A model generated the notes under the pieces. It worked only from the letters and a program-made list of their open reading frames with translations. It had not been told where the DNA came from and did no database searches. The position numbers and the translations under genes are program-made. Shown here in pieces: positions 18,614 to 26,863 of a stretch of 64,000 nucleotides of DNA. Source of the DNA: Tissierella sp. MB52-C2 (GTDB taxonomy: Bacteria > Bacillota > Clostridia > Tissierellales > Tissierellaceae); contig NZ_CP133261.1 of the NCBI RefSeq assembly GCF_030931715.1, forward strand, positions 3,636,643 through 3,700,642, in the 5' to 3' direction. Position 1 is the first letter of the stretch. The number at the start of each line of letters is the position of its first letter.

Positions 18614-19204
18614 TTACGCAATTCTAAAATCATTAAACAATTTTTCTGTATGATTTTTTATTATATTTTCTATTTCAAACCAGTTATTTACACGTGTAAC
18701 TCTTTCTGGTATCGGTCCTTTATTATAGTTACAATCTATAAGAAGTACTTGGAATCCTGAATCTGACAATTGTATAGCATTTTCATATCTGTCTTCTATA
18801 AAAATATCACAATTTAAGTCTTTGGCAGTTTTAACTTTATTGTGAGAACCCAATAAGGTCAAAGAATCCATAGGTATATTGTAGTAGGAAAGCCACATAA
18901 GGGTTACAGCTTTCATTTGTTCTTCTCTTGCAGTTACAAAATGAATTTGATGATTTTTATATAAATTATCAAGAACCTGTTTTACACCCTTTCTGGCTTT
19001 AGCCTCAAGGTGTAATGTCTCACCATATAAAGCATAAAACAAATCATAAGATGATCTATCTATTCCTAAAACTTGGTGTATTTCATATACTGTCACATCT
19101 TCAGGTGTAATTTTAGTGTTGAAATAGGTGTTTACCATAGGAATCCAGTCATAAGCTTCAGTAATAGTTCCATCAATGTCGATACATAAGTTTAAATGTT
19201 TCAT
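18614..19204 (-). CDS. HAD-superfamily 5'(3')-deoxyribonucleotidase-like phosphatase
   Basis: The start is placed at 19204 because GGAGG lies eight bases ahead; the ATG 15 bases further upstream overlaps that site. The 196-residue product has HAD motif I (LCIDIDGTIT), a small cap around 20-75, motif II HFVTAREE, and motif III/IV with DIFIEDRYENA. This is the NT5C/YqfW pattern of soluble nucleotidases that remove phosphate from (deoxy)nucleoside monophosphates. Monocistronic. Confidence 0.82.
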   Translation of the reverse strand: MKHLNLCIDIDGTITEAYDWIPMVNTYFNTKITPEDVTVYEIHQVLGIDRSSYDLFYALYGETLHLEAKARKGVKQVLDNLYKNHQIHFVTAREEQMKAVTLMWLSYYNIPMDSLTLLGSHNKVKTAKDLNCDIFIEDRYENAIQLSDSGFQVLLIDCNYNKGPIPERVTRVNNWFEIENIIKNHTEKLFNDFRIA

Positions 19205-19456
19205 CACTATCGCCTCCATATATATTGTAACTTAATTATATAATATAAATATAAAGTCTCTTTTAACAACAAGTTAAGTTTAGGTAAAGGGTTTAAAAAA
19301 AGATATAAAGTTATTAGTCAATCAATATAAAACTAAAATATATACTTTTTATTTTCAATATTTCTAAAAATAGAGAAGAGACAGATGATTTGTTTTGAGA
19401 TATGTGGATAAAAGTATTCTCTAGTATTGATTCCTTAATTCTATTGAAGTTAGAAT

Positions 19457-19534
19457 ATGATGAAATGTGTGAGTTGTAATATAGATATAAGAAATGATTG
19501 GAATTATTGTCCCAATTGCTCCAATAAATTATAA
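19457..19534 (+). CDS. 25-residue zinc-ribbon microprotein (or remnant)
   Basis: MMKCVSCNIDIRNDWNYCPN followed by CSNKL and stop. Two CxxC knuckles eleven residues apart make a complete rubredoxin-like zinc ribbon. A weak GAAG lies seven bases before the ATG, and a hairpin follows 30 bases after the stop. Such ribbons normally sit at the N-terminus of larger membrane or regulatory proteins, so this may be a truncated gene; it may also be a true microprotein. It is too short for ordinary gene calling. Confidence 0.45.
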   Translation: MMKCVSCNIDIRNDWNYCPNCSNKL

Positions 19535-19563
19535 AATTTTCAAGAAATTCACAGCAGTATTAA

Positions 19564-19591
19564 TAAAAGGCCTTTATATAGGGGCTTTTTA
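19564..19591 (+). terminator. Possible terminator after zinc-ribbon microgene
   Basis: AAAAGGCC and GGGGCTTTTT flank a short loop with a T run. The stem has a G-G mismatch, so the call is tentative. Confidence 0.45.
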
Positions 19592-19663
19592 TGTTGTGGA
19601 AAAGTGAAATCAACTATATAATTAAATTACTATGCCGAAATAGATATATTAGGGGGTGATAAA

Positions 19664-20908
19664 ATGATAAGGGATTTGAAAGAAAAATATCTGTCTCTAT
19701 GGTGGGATACAGAAGCAGATTTACATATGGAAAATAATAAAATATCTCTCATAGAAAAACTGACAAATGAGAGAAGAATAGAGCAATTTAGAAAAGAACT
19801 TTTTAAAATCTTAAAAAAAGCTCCCAATAAAGATGAGGAAGAATCATGGAGAAAGTCCATATTGACACAGATAAAAGATATGGAAATGAATATATTAGGG
19901 AGTAGAGAAAGTATAATAGATTTTTTTATTGATAGTGGCTATGCCAGTGTGACAGAAGATTTTATAGATGAAGTAAAAGAATTTGATCCCCAAATACATG
20001 TCTATGATATATTTCAGGCAATTAGGAATGTGTGGATTATGAATAGTATACAGATATTATTCGATATGAAAGTTAAGTTAACGCCCTCAATATTTTCATA
20101 TAGTATGTTATATCCTTATAGTGATAATTATTTAGATGATTCCAGTATTTCAAATACAGATAAGGTAGAATTTAATAAAAGGTTTAGAAAATGGATATTA
20201 GGAGAAGAGGTTAAACCTTTAAATTGTAATGAAGAGCGTATTTATAAATTAATAAAAAAGATAGAAGAGGAATTTGAAAGAGATATATTTAAAGGGTTGT
20301 TCCAGAGTTTATTAGATATTCATAGTGCCCAGGTAAAAAGTCTTATACAGCAAAGAGAAAAAACATTACCCTACGAAAAAGACATAATAGGAATTACCTT
20401 TGAAAAAGGTGGAACCTCTGTATTGGCAGATGGATATTTAGTTAGGGGAACCTTAGAAAAAGAAGAAGCTGAATTTATGTTTTGCTATGGAGTATTTCTT
20501 CAAATAATAGATGATTTGCAAGATATAGAAGAAGATTACAATAATAAACACATGACCATATTTTCTCAAATAGATGGAAAATATCCCTTAGATAGAATTA
20601 TAAATAAATTAATAAATTTTATTGATGAATTCTTTAATAAGGAGCTTGTCTTTGTTTCTGAAGAGGCAGAAAAATTAAAGAAAGTAATACAGGATTGCTC
20701 TAGGATTATGATATTTGAAGCTATATCTAAAAATAAAAAAAGATTTACTAAAGAATATATAAAATCAATAGAGTCCTATTCAATAGTTAGATTTTCTTAC
20801 TTTAAAAAGATTAAGAAGAAATTCCAAAAAACATTTTCCCAAGAGGATATTATTAGAATTTGCAATATATTAGGTAACAGTAAATTAGAGATAGACATAG
20901 GAATATGA
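19664..20908 (+). CDS. Class I isoprenoid-synthase-fold enzyme (divergent)
   Basis: 414 residues, mostly alpha-helical and charged. Two Asp-rich stretches fit the metal-binding motifs of trans-prenyltransferases and terpene synthases: YPYSDNYLDDSS near residue 150 and FLQIIDDLQDIEED near residue 285, preceded by FEKGGTSVLADGYLVRG. The first motif is not the standard DDxxD, so the substrate could be a prenyl diphosphate used for cyclisation or transfer. No prenyl-chain or carotenoid genes are near. It has its own GGGGGTGA ribosome site. It stands beside the agr genes, which is the only functional hint. Confidence 0.65.
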   Translation: MIRDLKEKYLSLWWDTEADLHMENNKISLIEKLTNERRIEQFRKELFKILKKAPNKDEEESWRKSILTQIKDMEMNILGSRESIIDFFIDSGYASVTEDFIDEVKEFDPQIHVYDIFQAIRNVWIMNSIQILFDMKVKLTPSIFSYSMLYPYSDNYLDDSSISNTDKVEFNKRFRKWILGEEVKPLNCNEERIYKLIKKIEEEFERDIFKGLFQSLLDIHSAQVKSLIQQREKTLPYEKDIIGITFEKGGTSVLADGYLVRGTLEKEEAEFMFCYGVFLQIIDDLQDIEEDYNNKHMTIFSQIDGKYPLDRIINKLINFIDEFFNKELVFVSEEAEKLKKVIQDCSRIMIFEAISKNKKRFTKEYIKSIESYSIVRFSYFKKIKKKFQKTFSQEDIIRICNILGNSKLEIDIGI

Positions 20909-20976
20909 CAGTAAAATTTGGGCTATTATCAGTCCAGATTTTATATTGTAGGGTGAAGATATGAACGATATGACTT

Positions 20977-21139
20977 TTAAATTCCAAACTCTTTTGCATA
21001 AGTTACAGCTCCACTTATGGACTTTGCACTGTCCTGCAACTTAATTGCCATAAAGTTAGGACAAGGTATACCCTCAGGAACTTCAATACCAAATTGTTCT
21101 GCTGGAAGATAGCCGGGGCGTGGATAATATACTCCATTT
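20977..21139 (-). pseudogene. C-terminal remnant of a GNAT acetyltransferase
   Basis: The minus-strand frame reads NGVYYPRPGYLPAEQFGIEV, then PEGIPCPNFMAIKLQD...SGAVTYAKEFGI and stop. The PRPGYLPAEQFGI / NFMAIKL / YAKEFGI pattern is the usual end of YhbS-like N-acetyltransferases. The upstream two thirds, including the acetyl-CoA loop, are missing. Confidence 0.7.
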
Positions 21140-21293
21140 CACGCTATAATATCCTATAATATTTTTTATGACTTGTAAACATAATGAAATACCTCTGGAA
21201 ACTATATAATAGCTTTAAAGTTCACTTCATAATGGCTAATAAATATGGTAGGATAGAAGATAGTATATAGTTTAACAATAAGAGGTGATTTAG

Positions 21294-21995
21294 ATGTCTA
21301 AGATATTAATTGTTGAAGATGAACCTATAATTGCAAATGGATTGGCAGCAATGATTAACTCTATAAACAGCAAAATAAATATTACCATAACTGGCTATGC
21401 CAAAGAAGCCTTAAAATATGCAAAGGATATTAATTATGATGTATTTTTACTAGATATTCAACTGAAAGATTATTCAGGATTTGAATTAGCTAAAGAAATA
21501 CGAAATATTAACAATTATAAGCTGACACCAATTGTATTTATAACTGCTGTACCAACTAGAGAATTAATGGCATTTAAAGAAATACATTGCTATGACTATA
21601 TTGTAAAGCCATTTAAAGAAGAAACAGTAAAAACTATTTTAGAAACTATAATCAATTATGGAGTAATAAAAGAAGAGGATACCTACCTAAAATTAAAGCA
21701 AAAAGAATATACTTATTTTATAAAGCAGGATGAAATCATTTATATTGAGTCTCAAAATAGAAAAATATTTATTTCAACAATAAAAGAACGAATAGAATTA
21801 TCCACATATACTTTAAGTCAATTATTGAAAGAGCTAAATACTAATTTTATACAATGTCATAGGGGTTATATAGTTAATATCAATTATATTGAAAAAATTG
21901 ATAAAGGTAACAATGATATTTATATTAAGGGTGCTGAACTTCCCATTTCCATTGGCAGAAAGTATAGGGATTTAATAAGGAGTAAGTTGAAATGA
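21294..21995 (+). CDS. AgrA/ComE-like LytTR response regulator
   Basis: 233 residues. The receiver domain (1-120) has EDEPI, phosphoacceptor Asp in FLLDIQLKDYSG, ITAVP and VKPF; the LytTR domain (135-233) has FIQCHRGYIVNINYI and a closing LPISIGRKYR. Its stop overlaps the start of the AgrC-like kinase (ATGA), so the two are translationally coupled. It is the output arm of the local peptide quorum system and probably binds the control regions of agrB and the toxin gene. Confidence 0.88.
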   Translation: MSKILIVEDEPIIANGLAAMINSINSKINITITGYAKEALKYAKDINYDVFLLDIQLKDYSGFELAKEIRNINNYKLTPIVFITAVPTRELMAFKEIHCYDYIVKPFKEETVKTILETIINYGVIKEEDTYLKLKQKEYTYFIKQDEIIYIESQNRKIFISTIKERIELSTYTLSQLLKELNTNFIQCHRGYIVNINYIEKIDKGNNDIYIKGAELPISIGRKYRDLIRSKLK

Positions 21996-23263
21996 GATTA
22001 GTAGGATTCTTTATAATGGCTATATTTGATATTATAAATCTTATTATAATATCAAGAAAGTTAGTTGGATCCACAAAAAGTAATAGGAAGAAAATTATAA
22101 TATTTATTTTAATATTTTCAGTATTAATGGCATTATCTAGAAGATATTTACCTTGTAAATATAATATTCTAATAGCACTGGTTTTAATTATGACTATTAT
22201 ATTCATACTATATAAGCAAGACATCGAACAAACTATTTACATAAGTATAATTTGTATAATAATTATCTTATTGATTCAATTTATGATTGTGGGTATATTG
22301 CAAATTTTATTTATGGATATAAAATTGAATTTTACACATGGAATAATTGCTCAAATTATGGGATTCTTAGGTATTATTTTAGTAAGCAGATATATACCTC
22401 TCAATTATCTATATAGATATGTTCTTATGAATAATAAGGTATTCAAGTATATAACACTAAATATATTTGTTCTATTAGTATCCATGCTATTATATTGGAA
22501 TATAGATATTGATGGTGCTTTAAAAAATATAGTCATCATAGCAGTAATCTCTTTAGGAATTATATATGTTAATTTTGTTTTAATAAAAAATGGACTTAAA
22601 AATGAGTACGAGCAACAGCAACTACAAACTTATGAAAAATATATTCCAGTTATCGATGAACTAATTCAAGAGTTAAGAATCAAGCAACATGAGTTTGATA
22701 ATCATATCCAGGCACTAAATATGATTATCTTTACAAATATGGATTATGGAAAAAGGATTAGAGCTATGGAAAATTATATGAATGATATAAAAGGAAACAA
22801 TAATTTAGGAGATTTGATTAAGCTTGATAACAAGGTGTTGGCAGGTTTTTTATATAGTAAGATAAAAAATGCTGAAGAATTAGGTATTCAATTTGAAATA
22901 CTAATAGAGGACTATGGATTTAAACTAAACCTAAAGGACTATGAAATAATAGAGACAATAGGGAATTTAATAAATAATGCTTTTGAGACAGATATAGAAA
23001 ATAATGTTGTTATACTTAAATTAAAGAAAGAAAAAGATATGAATGTTATAGAGGTTAGAAATAAGCATCCATATCTAAAAAATGAAAATATAAATAGAAT
23101 ATTTAATAAAGGCTTTAGCACAAAACTAGGAAACAGAAGAGGTTTTGGCTTATATAACATTAGAGAAATAGTAAAAAAATATAATGGTAATATAGAAATA
23201 ATGAATGAAATATATAATGATGATAATTATATTATATTTAGAGTTCTATTTGTCAGTAATTGA
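21992..23263 (+). CDS. agrC: AgrC-like GHKL sensor histidine kinase
   Basis: 423 residues: six or seven membrane helices (about 1-195) forming the peptide receptor, a coiled dimerisation segment with the H-box KQHEFDNHIQALNMI, and a short HATPase_c_5 ATPase with NLINNAFETD and RGFGLYNIREIV. This is the AgrC architecture. It should detect the cyclic autoinducer encoded on the opposite strand. Its last 18 bases overlap the 3' end of agrD, so the two genes converge tail to tail. Confidence 0.88.
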   Translation: MRLVGFFIMAIFDIINLIIISRKLVGSTKSNRKKIIIFILIFSVLMALSRRYLPCKYNILIALVLIMTIIFILYKQDIEQTIYISIICIIIILLIQFMIVGILQILFMDIKLNFTHGIIAQIMGFLGIILVSRYIPLNYLYRYVLMNNKVFKYITLNIFVLLVSMLLYWNIDIDGALKNIVIIAVISLGIIYVNFVLIKNGLKNEYEQQQLQTYEKYIPVIDELIQELRIKQHEFDNHIQALNMIIFTNMDYGKRIRAMENYMNDIKGNNNLGDLIKLDNKVLAGFLYSKIKNAEELGIQFEILIEDYGFKLNLKDYEIIETIGNLINNAFETDIENNVVILKLKKEKDMNVIEVRNKHPYLKNENINRIFNKGFSTKLGNRRGFGLYNIREIVKKYNGNIEIMNEIYNDDNYIIFRVLFVSN

Positions 23264-23404
23264 TTTTTTCAGAGAATCAGGGCATTCAGGTTCTCCCCAA
23301 AGGAAAAAAGAAGCTGTATTAACTATTGTCATTGGTGCTAATAGAATTAGTAAACTACATAGGACCTTAAGGAATTTTTTAAAAATTGATCTTTTTTCTT
23401 TCAT
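23246..23404 (-). CDS. agrD: AgrD-like cyclic autoinducer peptide precursor
   Basis: A 52-residue frame: MKEKRSIFKKFLKVLCSLL leader (amphipathic and hydrophobic), core around NTASFFLW, then the acidic recognition tail GEPECPDSLKK. This matches clostridial AgrD layout: leader, five-residue ring, then an xxPxxPxSL tail read by AgrB. The ring residue aligned to the usual Cys is Ser (Ser32), so a lactone rather than a thiolactone is predicted. The start lies inside the agrB 3' end (26-base overlap) with an AAGGGG site. It ends 18 bases inside agrC on the other strand. Confidence 0.85.
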   Translation of the reverse strand: MKEKRSIFKKFLKVLCSLLILLAPMTIVNTASFFLWGEPECPDSLKKSITDK

Positions 23405-23957
23405 AAATTATTATCCCCTTTGCTATTAATAATTGAATAGATTGTAATGCTATGACCCATACTGAATTGATAAAGTATGGGCTTTTATGTATAAAAAAAT
23501 ACATTCCAAAATATATAAGGATCGATACTACCCCTATTAATCTAAATTTTTGCCTTTTTTTATGAGGATAGTCAGGTCTGGATTCCCCACAAATAGGAGC
23601 AAATATAATAGTTGTGAATAGGGAAAATATGAATAAAATAAAGGCAATTCTAAAGTTAAGATTTATATTGTATTTTAAAAGTATAATTATGTAAAAGAAA
23701 ATTCCGCTAAATATCAAACATTTAGCATATGTTCTAAAATGCAATCCCCCTGTGAATAATCTAATAACCAATAAAACTGAAGAGCAATAAATAAAATCAG
23801 TGGACTTACCCGATATCCAAAATAGAAAAAATAATATAGTAAACTTTGAAATTTCTCCTATGATAAACTCCAAAGAATATTTTAGTTTAATACTATCAAG
23901 TTCATCAAAATTGAATTCCCTTTGAAAATACTTATGCAATCTGTCAATTAAAATCAT
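23379..23957 (-). CDS. agrB: AgrB-family autoinducer-processing membrane protease
   Basis: The start at 23957 (MILIDRLHKYFQ) has AGG TGAT spaced eight bases ahead. The 192-residue product has five or so membrane helices and the AgrB signature RLFTGGLHFRTYAKC, holding the catalytic His and downstream Cys. It cleaves the AgrD tail and helps cyclise the peptide. It is followed by agrD in the same direction. In the canonical locus agrBDCA share one strand; here B and D run against C and A. Confidence 0.9.
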   Translation of the reverse strand: MILIDRLHKYFQREFNFDELDSIKLKYSLEFIIGEISKFTILFFLFWISGKSTDFIYCSSVLLVIRLFTGGLHFRTYAKCLIFSGIFFYIIILLKYNINLNFRIAFILFIFSLFTTIIFAPICGESRPDYPHKKRQKFRLIGVVSILIYFGMYFFIHKSPYFINSVWVIALQSIQLLIAKGIIIYERKKINF

Positions 23958-24026
23958 TGTAATCACCTAGAATCATTATTGATGATAATAATATCACAAA
24001 CTATAAGCTTTTAAATATCAAATGGA

Positions 24027-24101
24027 TGAACGACATATATATCTGCATGAATAACATATTTTATAAAAATATGTAGTTTATGTGGATTAGATTGTCGTTT
24101 A
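24027..24101. promoter_or_regulatory. Candidate LytTR-regulator sites between agrB and the toxin gene
   Basis: An inverted pair of related 9-mers: TGAACGACA at 24027-24035 (TGTCGTTCA on the minus strand) and TGTCGTTTA at 24093-24101. The segment separates divergently transcribed agrB and the toxin gene, where an AgrA-like protein would act. The match to any published box was not verified. Confidence 0.35.
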
Positions 24102-24219
24102 GTCAAAAAGTATTGTAAAGAAAGTTGATTTTGGTAATATGAGGATAATTAAGATATCTTAAATAATACAGTTGACCAAATATATATAAAAAATATAATA
24201 TAAAGGGAGATATGAGGTT

Positions 24220-25167
24220 ATGAGAAAATTAGTTAGTTTGATAATGGCAATGGTTATGCTGCTATCTTTTAGTAGTGGAGTTTTGGCAGAGGTAGTTATT
24301 TTAAATAGTTATTCAGAGTATGATGATGTTGAATTATTGAAAGAAGTCATTTCAAATATGAATGAATATGAAAAATCATTATTCTTTGAAATGATACAAT
24401 CAAGTGTTGAGGAACAACAGTTTTACAGGGATAATATAGATAATAATTATAGAGTCAATTATAAGACTAATATTAAAAGTGATAATATAGATATTAATAG
24501 TATCAATGGAGTATATAGAGCAGCTAGGAGCAATAAAGATGCCTCCATACGAAATGCCATAAATACATTTAATGCTGGGATTGTTACATTAGGATTGTCA
24601 AAAACTGCTGTTATGTTGTTTAAGGCAACGGCAGTCAGTTTGGGAGCTGCTATTGCAGATGGTCCACTACCAGCTGGAGATGCTCTATTTATAATAACGG
24701 GAACCCTTACAGTTGCTTATTTAGCTGCTAATTGGAAAGAAATAGGTCCAAAGTGGAATAGTATAGATAGATTATTTAAAACATCTTTTTCCATGGCTTC
24801 ATATGCAATAGGACAAGCAATGAGGGATTTAAAAGCAAAAGTCTTGGATAAGGTAAGTGAAAAATCGGAGGATAGAAAATCTGAGGGAGAGATTTCGGAT
24901 TCAACAGAGAAAGAAGTAAAAAGAAAACTGGGAAGTGAAGCATTAAAGAAATTTAAAGAAGCAGTCAAAAAAGGTCTTGTAGGATCAACAAATGAATCGG
25001 GTATAAAAAGATTAAAAGGTAAAGGTATACAGATAGGAAGAACCTATTATGAATATGAACTAAAAATATTGGGAAAATATGGAGATTTTAGATTACTAGG
25101 AAATAAAGATCCCCGTGGAAAAATTATATTCACAATTTTAACAGACCATAAATATAAAAAAATGTAA
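24220..25167 (+). CDS. Secreted putative toxin (SAR2788-like layout)
   Basis: 315 residues. Signal peptide with cleavage after SSGVLA; an acidic segment (30-90); a hydrophobic middle (about 105-175) with NAINTFNAGIVTLGLS and DGPLPAGD; a Lys/Glu-rich linker; and a compact C-terminal domain (about 245-315) with YYEYELKILGKYGDFRLLG and a closing DHKYKK. The layout recalls Firmicute exported toxins named after S. aureus SAR2788 and RelE/barnase-like C-terminal domains; both resemblances are from memory. The immunity-like genes downstream and the agr genes upstream fit a quorum-controlled contact or diffusible toxin. Confidence 0.6.
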   Translation: MRKLVSLIMAMVMLLSFSSGVLAEVVILNSYSEYDDVELLKEVISNMNEYEKSLFFEMIQSSVEEQQFYRDNIDNNYRVNYKTNIKSDNIDINSINGVYRAARSNKDASIRNAINTFNAGIVTLGLSKTAVMLFKATAVSLGAAIADGPLPAGDALFIITGTLTVAYLAANWKEIGPKWNSIDRLFKTSFSMASYAIGQAMRDLKAKVLDKVSEKSEDRKSEGEISDSTEKEVKRKLGSEALKKFKEAVKKGLVGSTNESGIKRLKGKGIQIGRTYYEYELKILGKYGDFRLLGNKDPRGKIIFTILTDHKYKKM

Positions 25168-25178
25168 GAGGTTAAATT

Positions 25179-25799
25179 ATGTATATAGGAGAATTATCAA
25201 CTTTAATTAAAAATAATAGCTTAGAAGATTATACAATAGAAGAATTTAGTAAATTTTTAAAGGAAGAGGAGACTATAAAAAAATACTCTTTAAACAATTA
25301 TAAAAATACAGAAATACAACTCGTTGACTTTAAATTAGTGAAAGACTTAGATGATTTTAGAATAATAATAACATATCATTTAATAAATTTAGATGATGAA
25401 ACATGTCAAGGAATATTATCATATTCTAAGGAATACTTTTTAAGAGAATTAGAGAAAAGCTTGGATATTAAAAGTGTTATAATTACAAAATTTCAAAATT
25501 GGATAGAAAAGCAATCTAATTTAAAAAAGCATTTAATAGATGGATTAAAAAGATATTATGAAAACTGGATGATTGACTGTAAAGATGAATATGAAGAAAA
25601 AATGGGAGGTATATGTATTGATGAATTAAACTATAAATTGGGGAATATAGCTTATCTTGAATCATATTTTATGTACCAAGATGGTTATCAAGATACGTTT
25701 ATAGTAAAATTAGATGTATATTCAAAGGATAGATTGTTAAATTCTTACTATATGGAATTTTCCATAGATGGAGAAGTGTTAGATGACTGGATGGATTAA
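25179..25799 (+). CDS. Probable cognate immunity protein
   Basis: 206 residues, acidic, no signal peptide or membrane helix, so cytosolic. It starts 11 bases after the toxin stop with an AGAGGTTAAATT ribosome site, so it is co-transcribed. No motif is recognised; the end (SYYMEFSIDGEVLDDWMD) resembles small domains of unknown function common downstream of polymorphic toxins. The immunity role is inferred from position and acidity. Confidence 0.5.
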   Translation: MYIGELSTLIKNNSLEDYTIEEFSKFLKEEETIKKYSLNNYKNTEIQLVDFKLVKDLDDFRIIITYHLINLDDETCQGILSYSKEYFLRELEKSLDIKSVIITKFQNWIEKQSNLKKHLIDGLKRYYENWMIDCKDEYEEKMGGICIDELNYKLGNIAYLESYFMYQDGYQDTFIVKLDVYSKDRLLNSYYMEFSIDGEVLDDWMD

Positions 25800-25882
25800 T
25801 ATTTTTAAAACTAATTAGATCCTTGAGACTACTTAATAAAAAACAATATTTAAAAGATTGTTGAGGATTGTCATAGATTTGG
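25800..25882 (+). repeat. Copy 1 of an inter-immunity linker repeat
   Basis: The sequence from TATTTTTAAAACTAATTAGA to GATTGTTGAGGATTGTCATAG is matched, with few changes, by the stretch starting at 26584. In one frame its end reads KIVEDCHRFGS, similar to KIVEDCYRVDS in copy 2, so it keeps traces of a coding region. Confidence 0.6.
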
Positions 25883-25945
25883 TAGTATTTTTATAATTTT
25901 GATTACGCATTGCTGGTTTATAAATTAGAAAAAGGAGTTATTTTT

Positions 25946-26503
25946 ATGTTTTATATCAGTAATAAAGGAAGTTTTATATCTTTATCATATGTATTGTTGT
26001 ATTTAGAACAAATTAAATATTTTACAGTAAGTGAAGAAGGCGTTTTAACTTGCAATGAGGATGGAAATAATCCACGCTTTAAGGAATGGATATATTCAGA
26101 TGAGATACAGTATCAAACATTTTTAGAAGCATTAAAACCATATAAGATAAAGAAATTTTCACCTAGGGAGTGGTTTATGCGTTCAGAAGTATCTGATAGA
26201 TTTAAAAACCAATATTTTTACCGAGTATTAGTATATGAATTCAATGAAACTACAAAGCATATTTTACTTAATAATACTTCAAACGTAGTATTTAGAGACA
26301 AAGAAAATAACTTGCTATATCTTCCACAAGATTTATGCTTTTTTGATAAGGAAGGAAAATTGCTTATGGGAACTTTGTCACATGAAGATATTGCTGCAAT
26401 AATGGTAACAAGGCCTTTAGATAACAATGAACTTTTGAAATATGGATTATTTCCAACTGGTAAACAAGTAGTGATTCCCGATTTAGATTGTATTAATTTA
26501 TAA
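25946..26503 (+). CDS. Immunity-like cytosolic protein of the toxin island
   Basis: The start at 25946 (MFYISNKGSFISLSYV) follows AAAAAGGAG; the frame opens 36 bases earlier without a good site. The 185-residue product is soluble and shows no known catalytic motif. It shares FLEALKPYKIKK, LPQDLCFF and GKLLMGTLSHEDI with the decayed gene at 26864-27383, so the two are paralogues. Such stacked, diverging cytosolic paralogues behind a secreted toxin are typical of immunity arrays. Function inferred from context. Confidence 0.5.
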   Translation: MFYISNKGSFISLSYVLLYLEQIKYFTVSEEGVLTCNEDGNNPRFKEWIYSDEIQYQTFLEALKPYKIKKFSPREWFMRSEVSDRFKNQYFYRVLVYEFNETTKHILLNNTSNVVFRDKENNLLYLPQDLCFFDKEGKLLMGTLSHEDIAAIMVTRPLDNNELLKYGLFPTGKQVVIPDLDCINL

Positions 26504-26583
26504 ATTTATTAATAAAAATTTGGCAAGCTTTTATTAATAAAACTTTCAATAGTTAAGGAAATATTAAATGATTTGATAAAGTA

Positions 26584-26842
26584 ATATTTTTAAAACGAAT
26601 TAAATCTTTGAAACTACTTGATAAAAAACAATACTAGTGCCTCCTCATTTAAAGGAGGCACTAATATTGAAAAGCATCTGAAAAAATTGTTGAGGACTGC
26701 TATAGAGTTGATAGTGAAGCTAAATCGAGATATTGGAAATATTATCATGCAATTAACTATCCCAAAGCTCAATATTGGTTTATCGGATATTAAATTTATT
26801 AAGGAGCTTATGAACAGAACTAATTACAATCATAATTTATAA
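26584..26842 (+). pseudogene. Copy 2 of linker repeat with a decayed coding segment
   Basis: It begins with the same linker as at 25800 and is interrupted by a 27-base palindrome (26636-26662, arms AGTGCCTCC). It then continues in a frame reading KASEKIVEDCYRVDSEAKSR and YWKYYHAINYPKAQYWFIGY before in-frame stops. A different, longer frame (26618-26842) is open but starts with TTG and looks fortuitous. I read this as a broken member of the immunity array. Confidence 0.45.
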
Positions 26843-26863
26843 TTATTAAAAGGAGATATTATT

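Noticed and set aside
23205-23429. Open plus-strand frame of 74 codons after agrC
   Set aside because: It runs antisense through agrD and the agrB end, starts inside agrC and has no ribosome site; the minus-strand agrD explains the region better.
26618-26842. 74-codon frame starting with TTG between immunity genes
   Set aside because: It reads through an inserted palindrome and has no ribosome site; another frame of the same DNA is more protein-like and is decayed.
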